A DNA stretch of 64,000 nucleotides from Micromonospora halotolerans. Lineage in GTDB: Bacteria; Actinomycetota; Actinomycetes; Mycobacteriales; Micromonosporaceae. The stretch spans positions 3,224,001 to 3,288,000 of the forward strand of contig NZ_CP134876.1 of NCBI RefSeq assembly GCF_032108445.1, written 5' to 3'. Shown in pieces: positions 19,387 to 27,117 of this stretch. Every line of letters begins with the position of its first letter. Positions within the stretch are counted from its first letter, which is position 1. The notes under the pieces are model-generated. The model saw only the letters and a list, made by a program, of their open reading frames with translations, did no database searches and was not told the DNA's origin. The position numbers were made by a program, and so were the translations under genes.

Positions 19387-21893
19387 CGCCGTACCTCCGG
19401 GAGGCCCAGCGCGACCGGCTGGCGGCGGCCATCGGCGCCCGGCGGGGCGCCGCGGGCGGGCACCGGCTGGCCCCGTTCGACCGCGAACGTGATGGACGGG
19501 TCGGGCACGTCGGGGGCGTTGACGAAGGAGGTGAAGCGGCGCAGCCGCTCCGGGTCCTCCAGCACGTCCCGCCACTCGTCGGAATATCCGGCGACGTGCC
19601 GGGCCATGGCCGCGTCGAGTTCGGCGCAGAGCCCGAGCGAGTCGTCCACGAGCACCGACCGGAGGTGGTCGAGCCCGCCGTCCATCGCCTCGATCCAGGC
19701 GGCCGTGCGCTGCAGCCGGTCGGCGGTGCGGACGTAGAACATCAGGAACCGGTCGATGAGGGTGACCAGCTCGGCGGTGCTCAGGTCGGTGGCGAACAGG
19801 TCGGCGTGCCGGGGCCGGAAGCCGCCGTTGCCGCCGACGTAGAGGTTCCAGCCGCTCTCGGTGGCGATGACGCCGAAGTCCTTGCTGCGGGCCTCGGCGC
19901 ACTCGCGGGCGCAGCCGGAGACCGCCGACTTGAGCTTGTGCGGGGCGCGCAGCCCCCGGTAGCGCAGCTCCAGTGCGACGGCCAGCCCGACCGAGTCCTG
20001 CACCCCGTACCGGCACCAGGTCTCGCCCACGCACGACTTCACCGTGCGCAGCGCCTTGCCGTACGCGTGGCCGGACTCGAAGCCGGCGTCCACCAGCCGG
20101 CGCCAGATCTGCGGGAGCTGCTCGACCCGGGCGCCGAACAGGTCGATCCGCTGCCCGCCGGTGATCTTGGTGTAGAGCCGGAAGTCCCGGGCCACCTCGC
20201 CGATCACGATGAGCTTCTCCGGCGTGATCTCGCCACCGGGGATCCGCGGCACCACCGAGTAGCTGCCGTCGCGTTGCAGGTTGGCCAGGAAGTGGTCGTT
20301 GGTGTCCTGGAGGGACGCCTGCTCGCCGTCGAGCACGTGCCCGGTGCCGAGCGAGGCGAGGATCGAGGCCACCACGGGCTTGCAGATGTCGCAGCCGCGC
20401 CCGCGCCCGTGCTCGGCGATGAGCTGGGAGAAGGTGCGGATGCCCCGGACCCGGACGATGTCGAACAGCTCCTGCCGGCCGGTGTCGAAGTGCTCGCAGA
20501 GCGCGCGGGACTGCCGCACCCCGGCCGCGTCGAGGAGTTGCTTGAGCATCGGCACGCAGGAGCCGCAGCTCGTCCCGGCCCGGGTGCACGCCTTGAGCGC
20601 CGGCACGTCGGTGGCCCCGCCGGCGATGGCCGCGTCCAGGTCGGCCCGGGTCACGGCGTTGCAGGAGCAGACCTGCGCGGCGGCCGGCAGCGCGCCGGCA
20701 CCGCCCGCCGGCGCCAGCAGCGCGAGCGGGGGACCGGGCAGCGGCCCGCCGACGCTCGCCCGCAGCGTCGGGTACGCGCTCGCGTCGCCCACCAGCACAC
20801 CGCCGAGCAGCGTCCGCGCGTCGTCGGAGAGGACCAGCTTCGCGTACGCGCGGGTGGCCGGGTCGGTGAAGGTGACGTCGAGGCAGCCCGGGGTGACGCC
20901 GTGCGCGTCGCCGAACGAGGCCACGTCCACGCCGAGCAGCTTGAGTTTCGTGGCGGTGTCGGCGCCGGGGAAGGTGGCCGCCCCGCCGAGCAGCCGGTCG
21001 GCGACCACCTCGGCGGTCGCGTAGCCGGGGGCGACCAGCCCGTGGCAGGTGCCGTCCACGGCGGCGCACTCGCCGACCGCCCAGATCCGCTCGTCCGCCG
21101 TCCGGCAGCCCGCGTCAACCAGCACTCCGCCGCGCGGCCCGAGCGGCAGCCCGGCGGCCCGGGCCAGCTCGTCCCGGGGCCGGATGCCGGCGGCCACCAC
21201 GACCAGGTCCGCCGGGACCGTGCGCCCGTCGGAGAGCTCCAGCGCGCCGACCGTGCCGTCCGGGCCGGGGGACAGCGCGCTGGTGGCCACCCCGAGGTAC
21301 GTGGTGACGCCCAGTTCCTCGACGTAGCGCCGGAGCATCGCCCCGCCCGCCTCGTCCACCTGCACCGGCATGAGCCGGGGCGCGAACTCGACCACGCTGG
21401 TGTCCAGGCCGAGCAGGCGCAGCGCGTTCGCCGCCTCCAGGCCGAGCAGCCCGCCCCCGATCACCGCCCCGGTGCGCCGGCCCTCGGCGTGCGCCCGGAT
21501 CGCCGTCAGGTCGTCCAGCGTCCGGTAGACGAAGACCCCCGGCAGGTCCGTGCCGCCGATCGGGGGCACGAACGCCGACGAGCCGGTGGCCAGCACCAGC
21601 GCGTCGTACGGGTGCTCGCCGGTCGCGGTCCGCACCACCCGCCGCGTCCGGTCGACGGCCAGCGCCGGCTCGCCGAGCCGCAGCTCCACCCCGTCGTCGG
21701 GGGTGTGCAGGTTCAGGTCCCCGGCGCTCACCCCGTCGAAGAAGGCCGAGAGCCGCACCCGGTCGTACGCCGGCCGCCGCTCCTCGGCGAGCACCGTGAC
21801 CCGCCAGCGTCCCTCCTGGTCGCGGGCCCGCAACGCCTCGACGAAGCGCTGCCCGACCATGCCGTTGCCGACGACCACCAGCCTGCCGCTCAT
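19383..21893 (-). CDS. nirB: NAD(P)H-dependent assimilatory nitrite reductase large subunit NirB
   Basis: An 836-residue cytoplasmic flavo-iron-sulfur siroheme enzyme reducing nitrite to ammonium. An N-terminal FAD/NAD half starts VVVGNGMVG and includes the second dinucleotide fold AVIGGGLLGLEAANAL. BFD-type [2Fe-2S] cysteines follow in CSCNAVT and CGSCVPML. The C-terminal nitrite/sulfite reductase part supplies the siroheme and [4Fe-4S] ligands in SCVGETWCRYG and VSGCARECAEA. The start at 21893 overlaps the stop of the upstream FAD protein gene (ATGA). Siroheme supply genes are not in the window. Confidence 0.96.
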   Translation of the reverse strand: MSGRLVVVGNGMVGQRFVEALRARDQEGRWRVTVLAEERRPAYDRVRLSAFFDGVSAGDLNLHTPDDGVELRLGEPALAVDRTRRVVRTATGEHPYDALVLATGSSAFVPPIGGTDLPGVFVYRTLDDLTAIRAHAEGRRTGAVIGGGLLGLEAANALRLLGLDTSVVEFAPRLMPVQVDEAGGAMLRRYVEELGVTTYLGVATSALSPGPDGTVGALELSDGRTVPADLVVVAAGIRPRDELARAAGLPLGPRGGVLVDAGCRTADERIWAVGECAAVDGTCHGLVAPGYATAEVVADRLLGGAATFPGADTATKLKLLGVDVASFGDAHGVTPGCLDVTFTDPATRAYAKLVLSDDARTLLGGVLVGDASAYPTLRASVGGPLPGPPLALLAPAGGAGALPAAAQVCSCNAVTRADLDAAIAGGATDVPALKACTRAGTSCGSCVPMLKQLLDAAGVRQSRALCEHFDTGRQELFDIVRVRGIRTFSQLIAEHGRGRGCDICKPVVASILASLGTGHVLDGEQASLQDTNDHFLANLQRDGSYSVVPRIPGGEITPEKLIVIGEVARDFRLYTKITGGQRIDLFGARVEQLPQIWRRLVDAGFESGHAYGKALRTVKSCVGETWCRYGVQDSVGLAVALELRYRGLRAPHKLKSAVSGCARECAEARSKDFGVIATESGWNLYVGGNGGFRPRHADLFATDLSTAELVTLIDRFLMFYVRTADRLQRTAAWIEAMDGGLDHLRSVLVDDSLGLCAELDAAMARHVAGYSDEWRDVLEDPERLRRFTSFVNAPDVPDPSITFAVERGQPVPARGAPPGADGRRQPVALGLPEVRR

Positions 21894-23374
21894 CCCGTCA
21901 CCTCCACACGGTCCATCCCCGTACTCGGTTCCTGCTGTCCCGCCACCGGATCCACCTCGGCGAGCCAGCCGACGATCCCGGCCACCGCGTCCCGGCAGCC
22001 GCCGCAGCCGGTCGCGGCCCGGGTCGCCGCGGACAGGTCCGCGACGGTCCGGGCGCCGGCGCGCCAGCACGCCACCAGCGCGCCCTTGCTCACGTCGTTG
22101 CACTGGCACACCGTGGCCGCGTCGGGCATCAGCGCCGGGGACGCGGCGGGGACTGCCGGGGCGGCGCCGAACGCCCGCCCGAGCAGCAGCGAGCGCCGGT
22201 CCGCCGGCACCGGCGCGCCCCGGTCGAAGAGCTGCACCACGGTGCCGACCGCCGGGTTGTCGCCGAGCAGGATCGCCCCGGTCAGCCGCTCGTCGCGGAT
22301 CCGCAGCCGGGCGTACGTGCCGCGGGCCGGGTCGGCGAAGGTCAGCTCCTCGACCGGCCCGCCCCCGTCCGGGGCGCCGGCGGCGTCGCCCATCGCGGCC
22401 AGGTCGATCCCGGCCGCCTTGAGCCGCGTCACCACGGGACGCGGCCGGTACCGGACCAGCGGGTCCTCGCCGGTCAGCACGTCGGCCACCACCCGGGCCT
22501 GCGCCCAGGCCGGGGCGACCAGCCCGGTCAGGGTCCCGTCGTGCTGGGCGCAGTCGCCGATGGCGGAGATCCGCCGGTCGCTGGTGCGCAGCCGGTCGTC
22601 CACCACCACGCCCCGGTCCACAACCAGCCCGGCGGCGGCGGCCAGCGCGGTGTCCGGGCGTACGCCGCAGGACAGGACCAGCAGGTCGGCCGCGAGCGGG
22701 TCGCCGTCGGCGAGGTCGAGGCGGACCCCGCGGGCGTCGGCGGCCACCCCGGTCGCCGTGACCGCCAGCCGGGTGCGTACGCCGAGCCCCGCGAGGGTGC
22801 CGGCGAGGACGGCGCCGGCCGGCTCGTCGAGCTGCCGTTCCATCAGGTGCCCGACGGGGTGGACCACGGTCACGTCGAGGCCCCGGGCGGCGAGCCCGCG
22901 GGCCGCCTCCAGCCCGAGCAGCCCGCCACCGAGCACCAGCGCGCGGCGGGCGCCCCGGGCGGCGGCGAGGATCCGCCGGCAGTCGTCCAGGGTGCGGAAC
23001 GGGACCACCCGGTCGGGGAGCGGGTCGAGCCCGGGCAGTGGCGGCACGAGGGCCCGGCTGCCGGTGGCGAGCACCAGGTGGTCGTAGCCGTGCCGGTCGC
23101 CGTCGGCGGTGCGTACCTCCCGGGCGGCCCGGTCGACGGCGGTGACCGCGGCGCCGGTGCGCACGTCGGCGCCCTGCCCGGCGACCTCGACCAGCTCCAC
23201 GTCCGGCTCGTCGATCTTCCCGGCGAGCAGGGTGGAGAGCAGGATCCGGTTGTACGCCCGGTGCGGCTCCGCCCCGAGCACGGTGACCTTCCGGTCCCCG
23301 CCCCGGGCGTGCAGTTCGGCCGCGAGGCGGGCGCCTGCCATGCCGTATCCCACGATGACGATGCGCTCGGTCAT
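21890..23374 (-). CDS. FAD/NAD(P)-dependent oxidoreductase with C-terminal [2Fe-2S] domain (nitrate reductase electron-transfer partner)
   Basis: A 494-residue protein resembling the N-terminal half of NirB. It has a FAD motif VIVGYGMAGARLAAEL, a NAD motif LVLGGGLLGLEAARGL, the ATGSRALVPP flavin-binding segment, and a C-terminal BFD-like cluster with CQCNDV and CGGCRDA. Lacking a siroheme domain, it most likely carries electrons from NAD(P)H to NasA, as NasB/NasC-type partners do. It is coupled by ATGA overlaps to nasA upstream and nirB downstream. Similarity to NirB suggests origin by partial duplication. Confidence 0.88.
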   Translation of the reverse strand: MTERIVIVGYGMAGARLAAELHARGGDRKVTVLGAEPHRAYNRILLSTLLAGKIDEPDVELVEVAGQGADVRTGAAVTAVDRAAREVRTADGDRHGYDHLVLATGSRALVPPLPGLDPLPDRVVPFRTLDDCRRILAAARGARRALVLGGGLLGLEAARGLAARGLDVTVVHPVGHLMERQLDEPAGAVLAGTLAGLGVRTRLAVTATGVAADARGVRLDLADGDPLAADLLVLSCGVRPDTALAAAAGLVVDRGVVVDDRLRTSDRRISAIGDCAQHDGTLTGLVAPAWAQARVVADVLTGEDPLVRYRPRPVVTRLKAAGIDLAAMGDAAGAPDGGGPVEELTFADPARGTYARLRIRDERLTGAILLGDNPAVGTVVQLFDRGAPVPADRRSLLLGRAFGAAPAVPAASPALMPDAATVCQCNDVSKGALVACWRAGARTVADLSAATRAATGCGGCRDAVAGIVGWLAEVDPVAGQQEPSTGMDRVEVTG

Positions 23375-25530
23375 GCCTTCTCCACCCGGACGGCGCAGAT
23401 CTTGAACTCGGGCATCCCGGAGACCGGGTCGACGGCGTCGTTGGTGACCGAGTTGGCCCGCGCCGCGCCGGGCCAGTGGAACGGCGCGAAGACGGTGTCG
23501 GGCCGGATCGCCGCGCTGAGCCGGGCCGGCGCGCGCAGCTCGCCCCGGCGGGAGACCACCCGGACCTCCTCGCCCTCGGCCACGCCGAGCCGGCCGGCCA
23601 GGTCGGGGTGCAGCTCCACGAAGCCGCCGGGGGCGGCCCGGCGCAGCGCGGCGACCCGCCGGGTCTGCGCCCCGGACTGGTAGTGGGCGAGCACCCGGCC
23701 GGTGGTGAGGTGCAGCGGGTAGTCGGCGCAGACCGGCTCGGCGGCCGGCCGGTGGGTCACCGCGCGGAACCGGGCCCGGCCGTCCGGGGTGGGGAACCGG
23801 TCGGCGAAGAGGCGCGGGGTGTCCGGCCCGTCCTCGTCCGGGCAGGGCCAGAAGACGCCGGTGTCGGCGTCGATCCGGTCCCAGCTGATCCCGGCGTAGT
23901 CGGCCGGCCCCCCGGCCGAGGCCCGACGCAGCTCCGCGAACACCTCCCGCGGATCAACCGGAAACGCCTCGGTGGGCGTTAGGAGGGGGCCCTTGTTATG
24001 CATCTCGCGATAAGAAGGGGCCCCTCCTTGCAGGCGGGTGGCGAGGGCGGCGAGGACGGCCAGGTCGGTGCGGACGCCGGGCGGGGGTTCGCGCAGCGCG
24101 CGGCGGCGCAGCACCCGACCCTCCAGGTTGGTCATGGTGCCGTCCTCCTCGGCCCACTGGGCGACGGGCAGCACCACGTCGGCCAGCTCGGCGGTCTCCG
24201 AGCGGAGGAAGTCGGCCACCACCAGCAGGTCCAGGTCGCGCAGCCGGGACTCGACCCGGTCCGCGCGGGGCGCCGACACCACCGGGTTGGAACCGAAGAC
24301 CAGCAGCGCCCGGGGGCCGTGCGCGGTGCCGAGCGAGTCGAGGAGCTGATAGGCCGGTACGCCCGGGCCGGGCAGCGCCGCGGGGTCGACGCCCCACACC
24401 CCGGCCACGTGCTCCCGGGCCGCCGGGTCGTCGATCCGCCGGTAGCCGGGGAGCTGGTCGGCCTTCTGCCCGTGCTCCCGGCCGCCCTGCCCGTTGCCCT
24501 GCCCGGTGAGGCAGCCGTACCCGGAGCCCGGGCGGCCGGGCAGGCCCAGGGCGAGCGCCAGGTTGATGAACGCGGTGACCGTGTCGACGCCCTTGGCGTG
24601 CTGCTCGGCCCCCCGGGCGGTGAGGATGACCGCGCGGTCCACGGTGGCCAGGGCCCGGGCGGTCGCCTCCAGGTCGGCCACCGGCACCCCGGAGAGGCGC
24701 TCCGCCTCGGCCGGCCAGCAGCCCGCCACGGTCCGCCGGACCTCGTCGAAGCCGGTGGTCCGGTCGGCCACGTACGCCCGGTCGAGCCAGCCCTCGGTGA
24801 GCGCGATGTGCAGCAGCGCGTTGGCCACGGCCAGGTCGGTGCCGGGCAGCGGTTGCAGGTGCAGGTCGGCCTGGCGGGCGGTGGCGGTGTGCCGGGGGTC
24901 GACCACGATGAGCCGGCCGCCCCGCTCGCGCTGGTCGGCGAGGTGGCGCATGAGCGGTGGCATGGTCTCGGCCGGGTTGGCGCCGACCAGCAGCAGGGTG
25001 TCCGCGCGGGCCAGGTCCGCGAGGGGGAAGGGGAGCCCCCGGTCGACGCCGAGGGCGCGCAGCCCGGCCGCCGCAGCCGAGGACATGCACCAGCGTCCGT
25101 TGTAGTCGATGTGCCGGGTGCCCAGCGCCACCCGGGCGAACTTCCCGAGCGCGTACGCCTTCTCGTTGGTCAGCCCGCCGCCGCCGAACACCGCGACGGC
25201 GTCCCGCCCGTGCCGCTCCTGGATCGCCCGCAGCCCGCCCGCGACGCGGTCGAGCGCCTCGTCCCAGCTCGCCGGGCGCAGCTCACCGCCGGGCCGGTCG
25301 CGCAGCAGCGGGGTGGTCAGCCGGTCCGGATGGTCGAGCAGCTCGGCGGCGGTCCAGCCCTTCTGGCACAGGCCGCCGCGGTTGGTGGGGAAGTCGCGGG
25401 GCGCGACCTCGACGCGTCCCGCGGTCTCGCGCAGCAGCATGCCGCACTGGAGCGCGCAGTACGGGCAGTGTGTGGCCGCCTCCCGAGGTCGTACCCCCGG
25501 TTGCGTCGCCAGGCGTGCACCGTCTGTCAT
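23371..25530 (-). CDS. nasA: Assimilatory nitrate reductase catalytic subunit NasA (contains in-frame palindromic insert)
   Basis: A 719-residue cytoplasmic molybdopterin enzyme. The N-terminal [4Fe-4S] ligands are Cys22, Cys25, Cys29 and Cys55 (CPYCALQC, then GGLCQKG). Molybdopterin-binding segments such as LLLVGANPAETMPP, VFGSNPVVSAP and the C-terminal molybdopterin dinucleotide-binding domain (HLTTGRVLAHYQSG) are present. Between LAALATRL and DPREVFAELRRAS there is an additional segment translated from a 55-bp palindromic element (23978-24032); related enzymes that I know lack it. The frame stays open, so the protein is probably made with an about 20-residue surface loop. First gene of the operon, with a GlnR-like box just upstream. 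Confidence 0.93.
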   Translation of the reverse strand: MTDGARLATQPGVRPREAATHCPYCALQCGMLLRETAGRVEVAPRDFPTNRGGLCQKGWTAAELLDHPDRLTTPLLRDRPGGELRPASWDEALDRVAGGLRAIQERHGRDAVAVFGGGGLTNEKAYALGKFARVALGTRHIDYNGRWCMSSAAAAGLRALGVDRGLPFPLADLARADTLLLVGANPAETMPPLMRHLADQRERGGRLIVVDPRHTATARQADLHLQPLPGTDLAVANALLHIALTEGWLDRAYVADRTTGFDEVRRTVAGCWPAEAERLSGVPVADLEATARALATVDRAVILTARGAEQHAKGVDTVTAFINLALALGLPGRPGSGYGCLTGQGNGQGGREHGQKADQLPGYRRIDDPAAREHVAGVWGVDPAALPGPGVPAYQLLDSLGTAHGPRALLVFGSNPVVSAPRADRVESRLRDLDLLVVADFLRSETAELADVVLPVAQWAEEDGTMTNLEGRVLRRRALREPPPGVRTDLAVLAALATRLQGGAPSYREMHNKGPLLTPTEAFPVDPREVFAELRRASAGGPADYAGISWDRIDADTGVFWPCPDEDGPDTPRLFADRFPTPDGRARFRAVTHRPAAEPVCADYPLHLTTGRVLAHYQSGAQTRRVAALRRAAPGGFVELHPDLAGRLGVAEGEEVRVVSRRGELRAPARLSAAIRPDTVFAPFHWPGAARANSVTNDAVDPVSGMPEFKICAVRVEKA
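23978..24032 (-). repeat. 55-bp palindromic element, copy 1 (inside nasA)
   Basis: On the minus strand it begins TGCAAGGAGGGGCCCC and ends CCCCTCCTAAC, and its arms fold into one long imperfect hairpin. The second copy at 57961-58015 has the same length, the same two ends and the same relative orientation, but a different centre that still pairs. Copy 1 is read through in frame by nasA. The triplet GCC flanks both ends. This looks like a dispersed REP/MITE-like element. Confidence 0.85.
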
Positions 25531-25554
25531 GTCGGCAAAGCGTGCCGGCGAGCG

Positions 25555-25592
25555 GTTTCCGCTCCGGGTCCCTTCTGTTTCGGTCCTGTCAA
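25555..25592 (-). promoter_or_regulatory. GlnR-like box upstream of nasA
   Basis: Reading towards nasA: TTGAC, 6 bases, GAAAC, 6 bases, GACCC, 6 bases, GAAAC. This matches the known GlnR consensus gTnAC-n6-GaAAC repeated twice, with only the third pentamer poor. Its centre lies 44 bases before the nasA ATG, a typical activator distance if the message is leaderless or nearly so. GlnR is the nitrogen-limitation activator of actinobacterial nas genes; its gene is not in the window. Confidence 0.6.
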
Positions 25593-25614
25593 GAGCACCT
25601 CACACCGCACGGGA

Positions 25615-25643
25615 GTGACGGGCTGGTCGGCAGGACCTAGAAT
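25615..25643 (+). promoter_or_regulatory. Predicted promoter of the methyltransferase gene
   Basis: GTGACG (25615-25620), 17-base spacer, TAGAAT (25638-25643). The start would be near 25650, giving a leader of about 27 bases with GGGAG five bases before the ATG at 25677. Confidence 0.55.
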
Positions 25644-25676
25644 GTGGGACAGAAATCTCGGATAATGGGAGACGCG

Positions 25677-26372
25677 ATGAGTGTGGCGGACGCGTTCGAC
25701 GCGGTGGCGGGCAGCTACGACGGGGCCCGGCGCCGCCTGGTGCCCTGCTTCGACTCCTTCTACGGCACGGCGGTCGAGGTGGCCGCGCCGCCGCTGCGGG
25801 CGGCGCTCGCCGCGGGGCGTACCCCCGAGGTGCTGGACCTGGGCGCGGGCACCGGCCTGCTTTCGCTGCTGCTGACCGCGGCGGTCCCGGGGGTCCGGCT
25901 GACCCTGGTCGACGCGGCGCCCGGCATGCTCGCGGTGGCCACCGGCCACCTGGCCGCCCGCCGGGTGCCGCACCGCACGGTGCTCGCCGACCTGGCCGAC
26001 CCGCTGCCTGCCGGCCGCTACGACGCGGTGGTCTCCGCGCTGGCCATCCACCACCTGGACGACGACGGCAAGCGCGCTCTCTACCGCCGGGCGGCCGAGG
26101 CGCTGGCGCCGGGCGGCGTCTTCGTCAACGCCGAGCAGGTGGCCGGCCCGACCCCCGACCTGGACCGGCGCTACGACGAGGTGTGGACGGCCCGGATCAC
26201 CGAGTTGGGCTCGGACGCCACGGAGATCGCCGGGGCCCGGGAGCGGATGCGGCACGACCGGCCGGCGCCGGTGGCCGACCAGTGCCGCTGGCTCGCCGAG
26301 GCCGGCCTGGTCGACGTCGACTGCTTCTTCAAGGAGTGGCGGTTCGCGGTGTTCGGCGGCCGCCGTCCCTGA
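25677..26372 (+). CDS. Class I SAM-dependent methyltransferase
   Basis: A 231-residue Rossmann-fold methyltransferase. Motif I is VLDLGAGTGLLSLLL at about residues 50-64, the acidic ribose contact is in LVDAAPGMLAVA, and the motif III-like loop is ALAIHHLDDDGKRALYRRAAEALAPGG. The ATG at 25677 is chosen over 25665 because GGGAG lies five bases upstream. The substrate is unknown. It is divergent from nasA but has its own predicted promoter, so a nitrate-related role is not implied. Confidence 0.85.
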   Translation: MSVADAFDAVAGSYDGARRRLVPCFDSFYGTAVEVAAPPLRAALAAGRTPEVLDLGAGTGLLSLLLTAAVPGVRLTLVDAAPGMLAVATGHLAARRVPHRTVLADLADPLPAGRYDAVVSALAIHHLDDDGKRALYRRAAEALAPGGVFVNAEQVAGPTPDLDRRYDEVWTARITELGSDATEIAGARERMRHDRPAPVADQCRWLAEAGLVDVDCFFKEWRFAVFGGRRP

Positions 26373-26413
26373 GCGCGGCCGGCTGTCCGGTTCCGCGACC
26401 GGTGCGAGCGGGG

Positions 26414-26443
26414 ATGACTGGTGGTCATACCGATGGGTAATCT
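26414..26443 (+). promoter_or_regulatory. Leaderless promoter of the toxin-antitoxin pair
   Basis: ATGACT (26414-26419), 18-base spacer, TAATCT (26438-26443). The ATG at 26451 begins eight bases after the -10, so the message probably starts at the start codon, and no ribosome-binding site is present. Confidence 0.6.
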
Positions 26444-26450
26444 GTCCGGC

Positions 26451-26711
26451 ATGACCGCCAAGGTGACACTGTCCTTCTCCGACGAGACGATCGAGGAGGC
26501 GCGCCGGTTCGCCAAGCGGGAAGGGCTCTCCCTCTCCGCCTGGATGGACCAGGCCGCCCGGGAGAAGGCGCTGCGCGAGGTCTTCACCGCGCACGCCGAG
26601 GCGGTCGCCCGTGCCGGCCTCGACCTGGAGTCCGCCGCGCTGGCCGACGCCCAGGAGGTCGCGCTGGTCGACGACGCGCTGTTCGGGGGCGGGCGCCCGC
26701 GTGTTGCGTAG
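26451..26711 (+). CDS. Antitoxin-like protein of a MazEF/PemIK-type pair
   Basis: An 86-residue protein starting MTAKVTLSFSDETIEEA, with a beta strand then helices (AKREGLSLSAWMDQAAREKA), a ribbon-helix-helix-like layout fitting a DNA-binding antitoxin, and an acidic C-terminal half that could wrap the toxin. An upstream ATG at 26436 is in frame (the frame opens at 26421), but it falls before the predicted transcription start. The stop overlaps the following GTG start by 11 bases. Autorepression of the pair is expected from the family. Confidence 0.75.
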   Translation: MTAKVTLSFSDETIEEARRFAKREGLSLSAWMDQAAREKALREVFTAHAEAVARAGLDLESAALADAQEVALVDDALFGGGRPRVA

Positions 26712-26994
26712 GGGGGAGATCTGGCGCATCTCCGGCGCCCGGGAACGGCTCGGCCTGGTCATCAGCTCGGACGTCTACAACTCCACCGCCGTGCCGATCG
26801 TGATCGTGGTCGAGGTGGTCGACGAGTCGCTGCTGCGCGACTCGCCCCTGGCGGTGCGGATGGGTGGCTACGTGGTGATGCCGGACCGGCTCTCCTCGCC
26901 CATGAAGAAGTGGTTCACCGAGTGCGTGGACGTGGCCGACACCGAGACCATGCAGCGGGTCGGCCGCGCGCTGCGCATCCTCCAGGAGATCTGA
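26701..26994 (+). CDS. MazF/PemK-like toxin
   Basis: A 97-residue protein beginning LRRGEIWRISG, which matches the N-terminal RGEIW strand typical of MazF/PemK ribonuclease toxins. VVISS-type core strands follow (LGLVISSDVYNSTAVPIVIVVEVV) and then a C-terminal helix (TMQRVGRALRILQEI). The GTG at 26701 overlaps the antitoxin gene, which supports the pairing and the start. MazF toxins cleave RNA; the sequence specificity cannot be predicted here. The upstream open frame belongs to another reading of the antitoxin gene. Confidence 0.78.
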   Translation: MLRRGEIWRISGARERLGLVISSDVYNSTAVPIVIVVEVVDESLLRDSPLAVRMGGYVVMPDRLSSPMKKWFTECVDVADTETMQRVGRALRILQEI

Positions 26995-27033
26995 GGCGCT
27001 TCACCGCCGCCCTCCGGCCGACGTGCGATCTCC

Positions 27034-27087
27034 GTTTCCGGATCGACCCGCGACGGGCACGGCCGGGAAACCGCGCGTTCCTAGCGT
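27034..27087 (+). promoter_or_regulatory. Possible GlnR-like box and promoter of narK
   Basis: Pentamers at 6-base spacing: GTTTC (27034), GACCC (27045), GGCAC (27056), GAAAC (27067). The last matches GlnR fully; the others are partial. TAGCGT at 27082-27087 could be the -10, placing the box centre near -41. The match is weaker than at nasA. Confidence 0.4.
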
Positions 27088-27117
27088 CCCCCTCGTCATC
27101 GACGAGGAGGAGTCGCC

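Noticed and set aside
18552..23087. Plus-strand open frame of 1511 codons opposite the nas-nir operon
   Set aside because: GC-rich antisense shadow of nirB, nirD and the FAD protein; low complexity and no recognisable domain.
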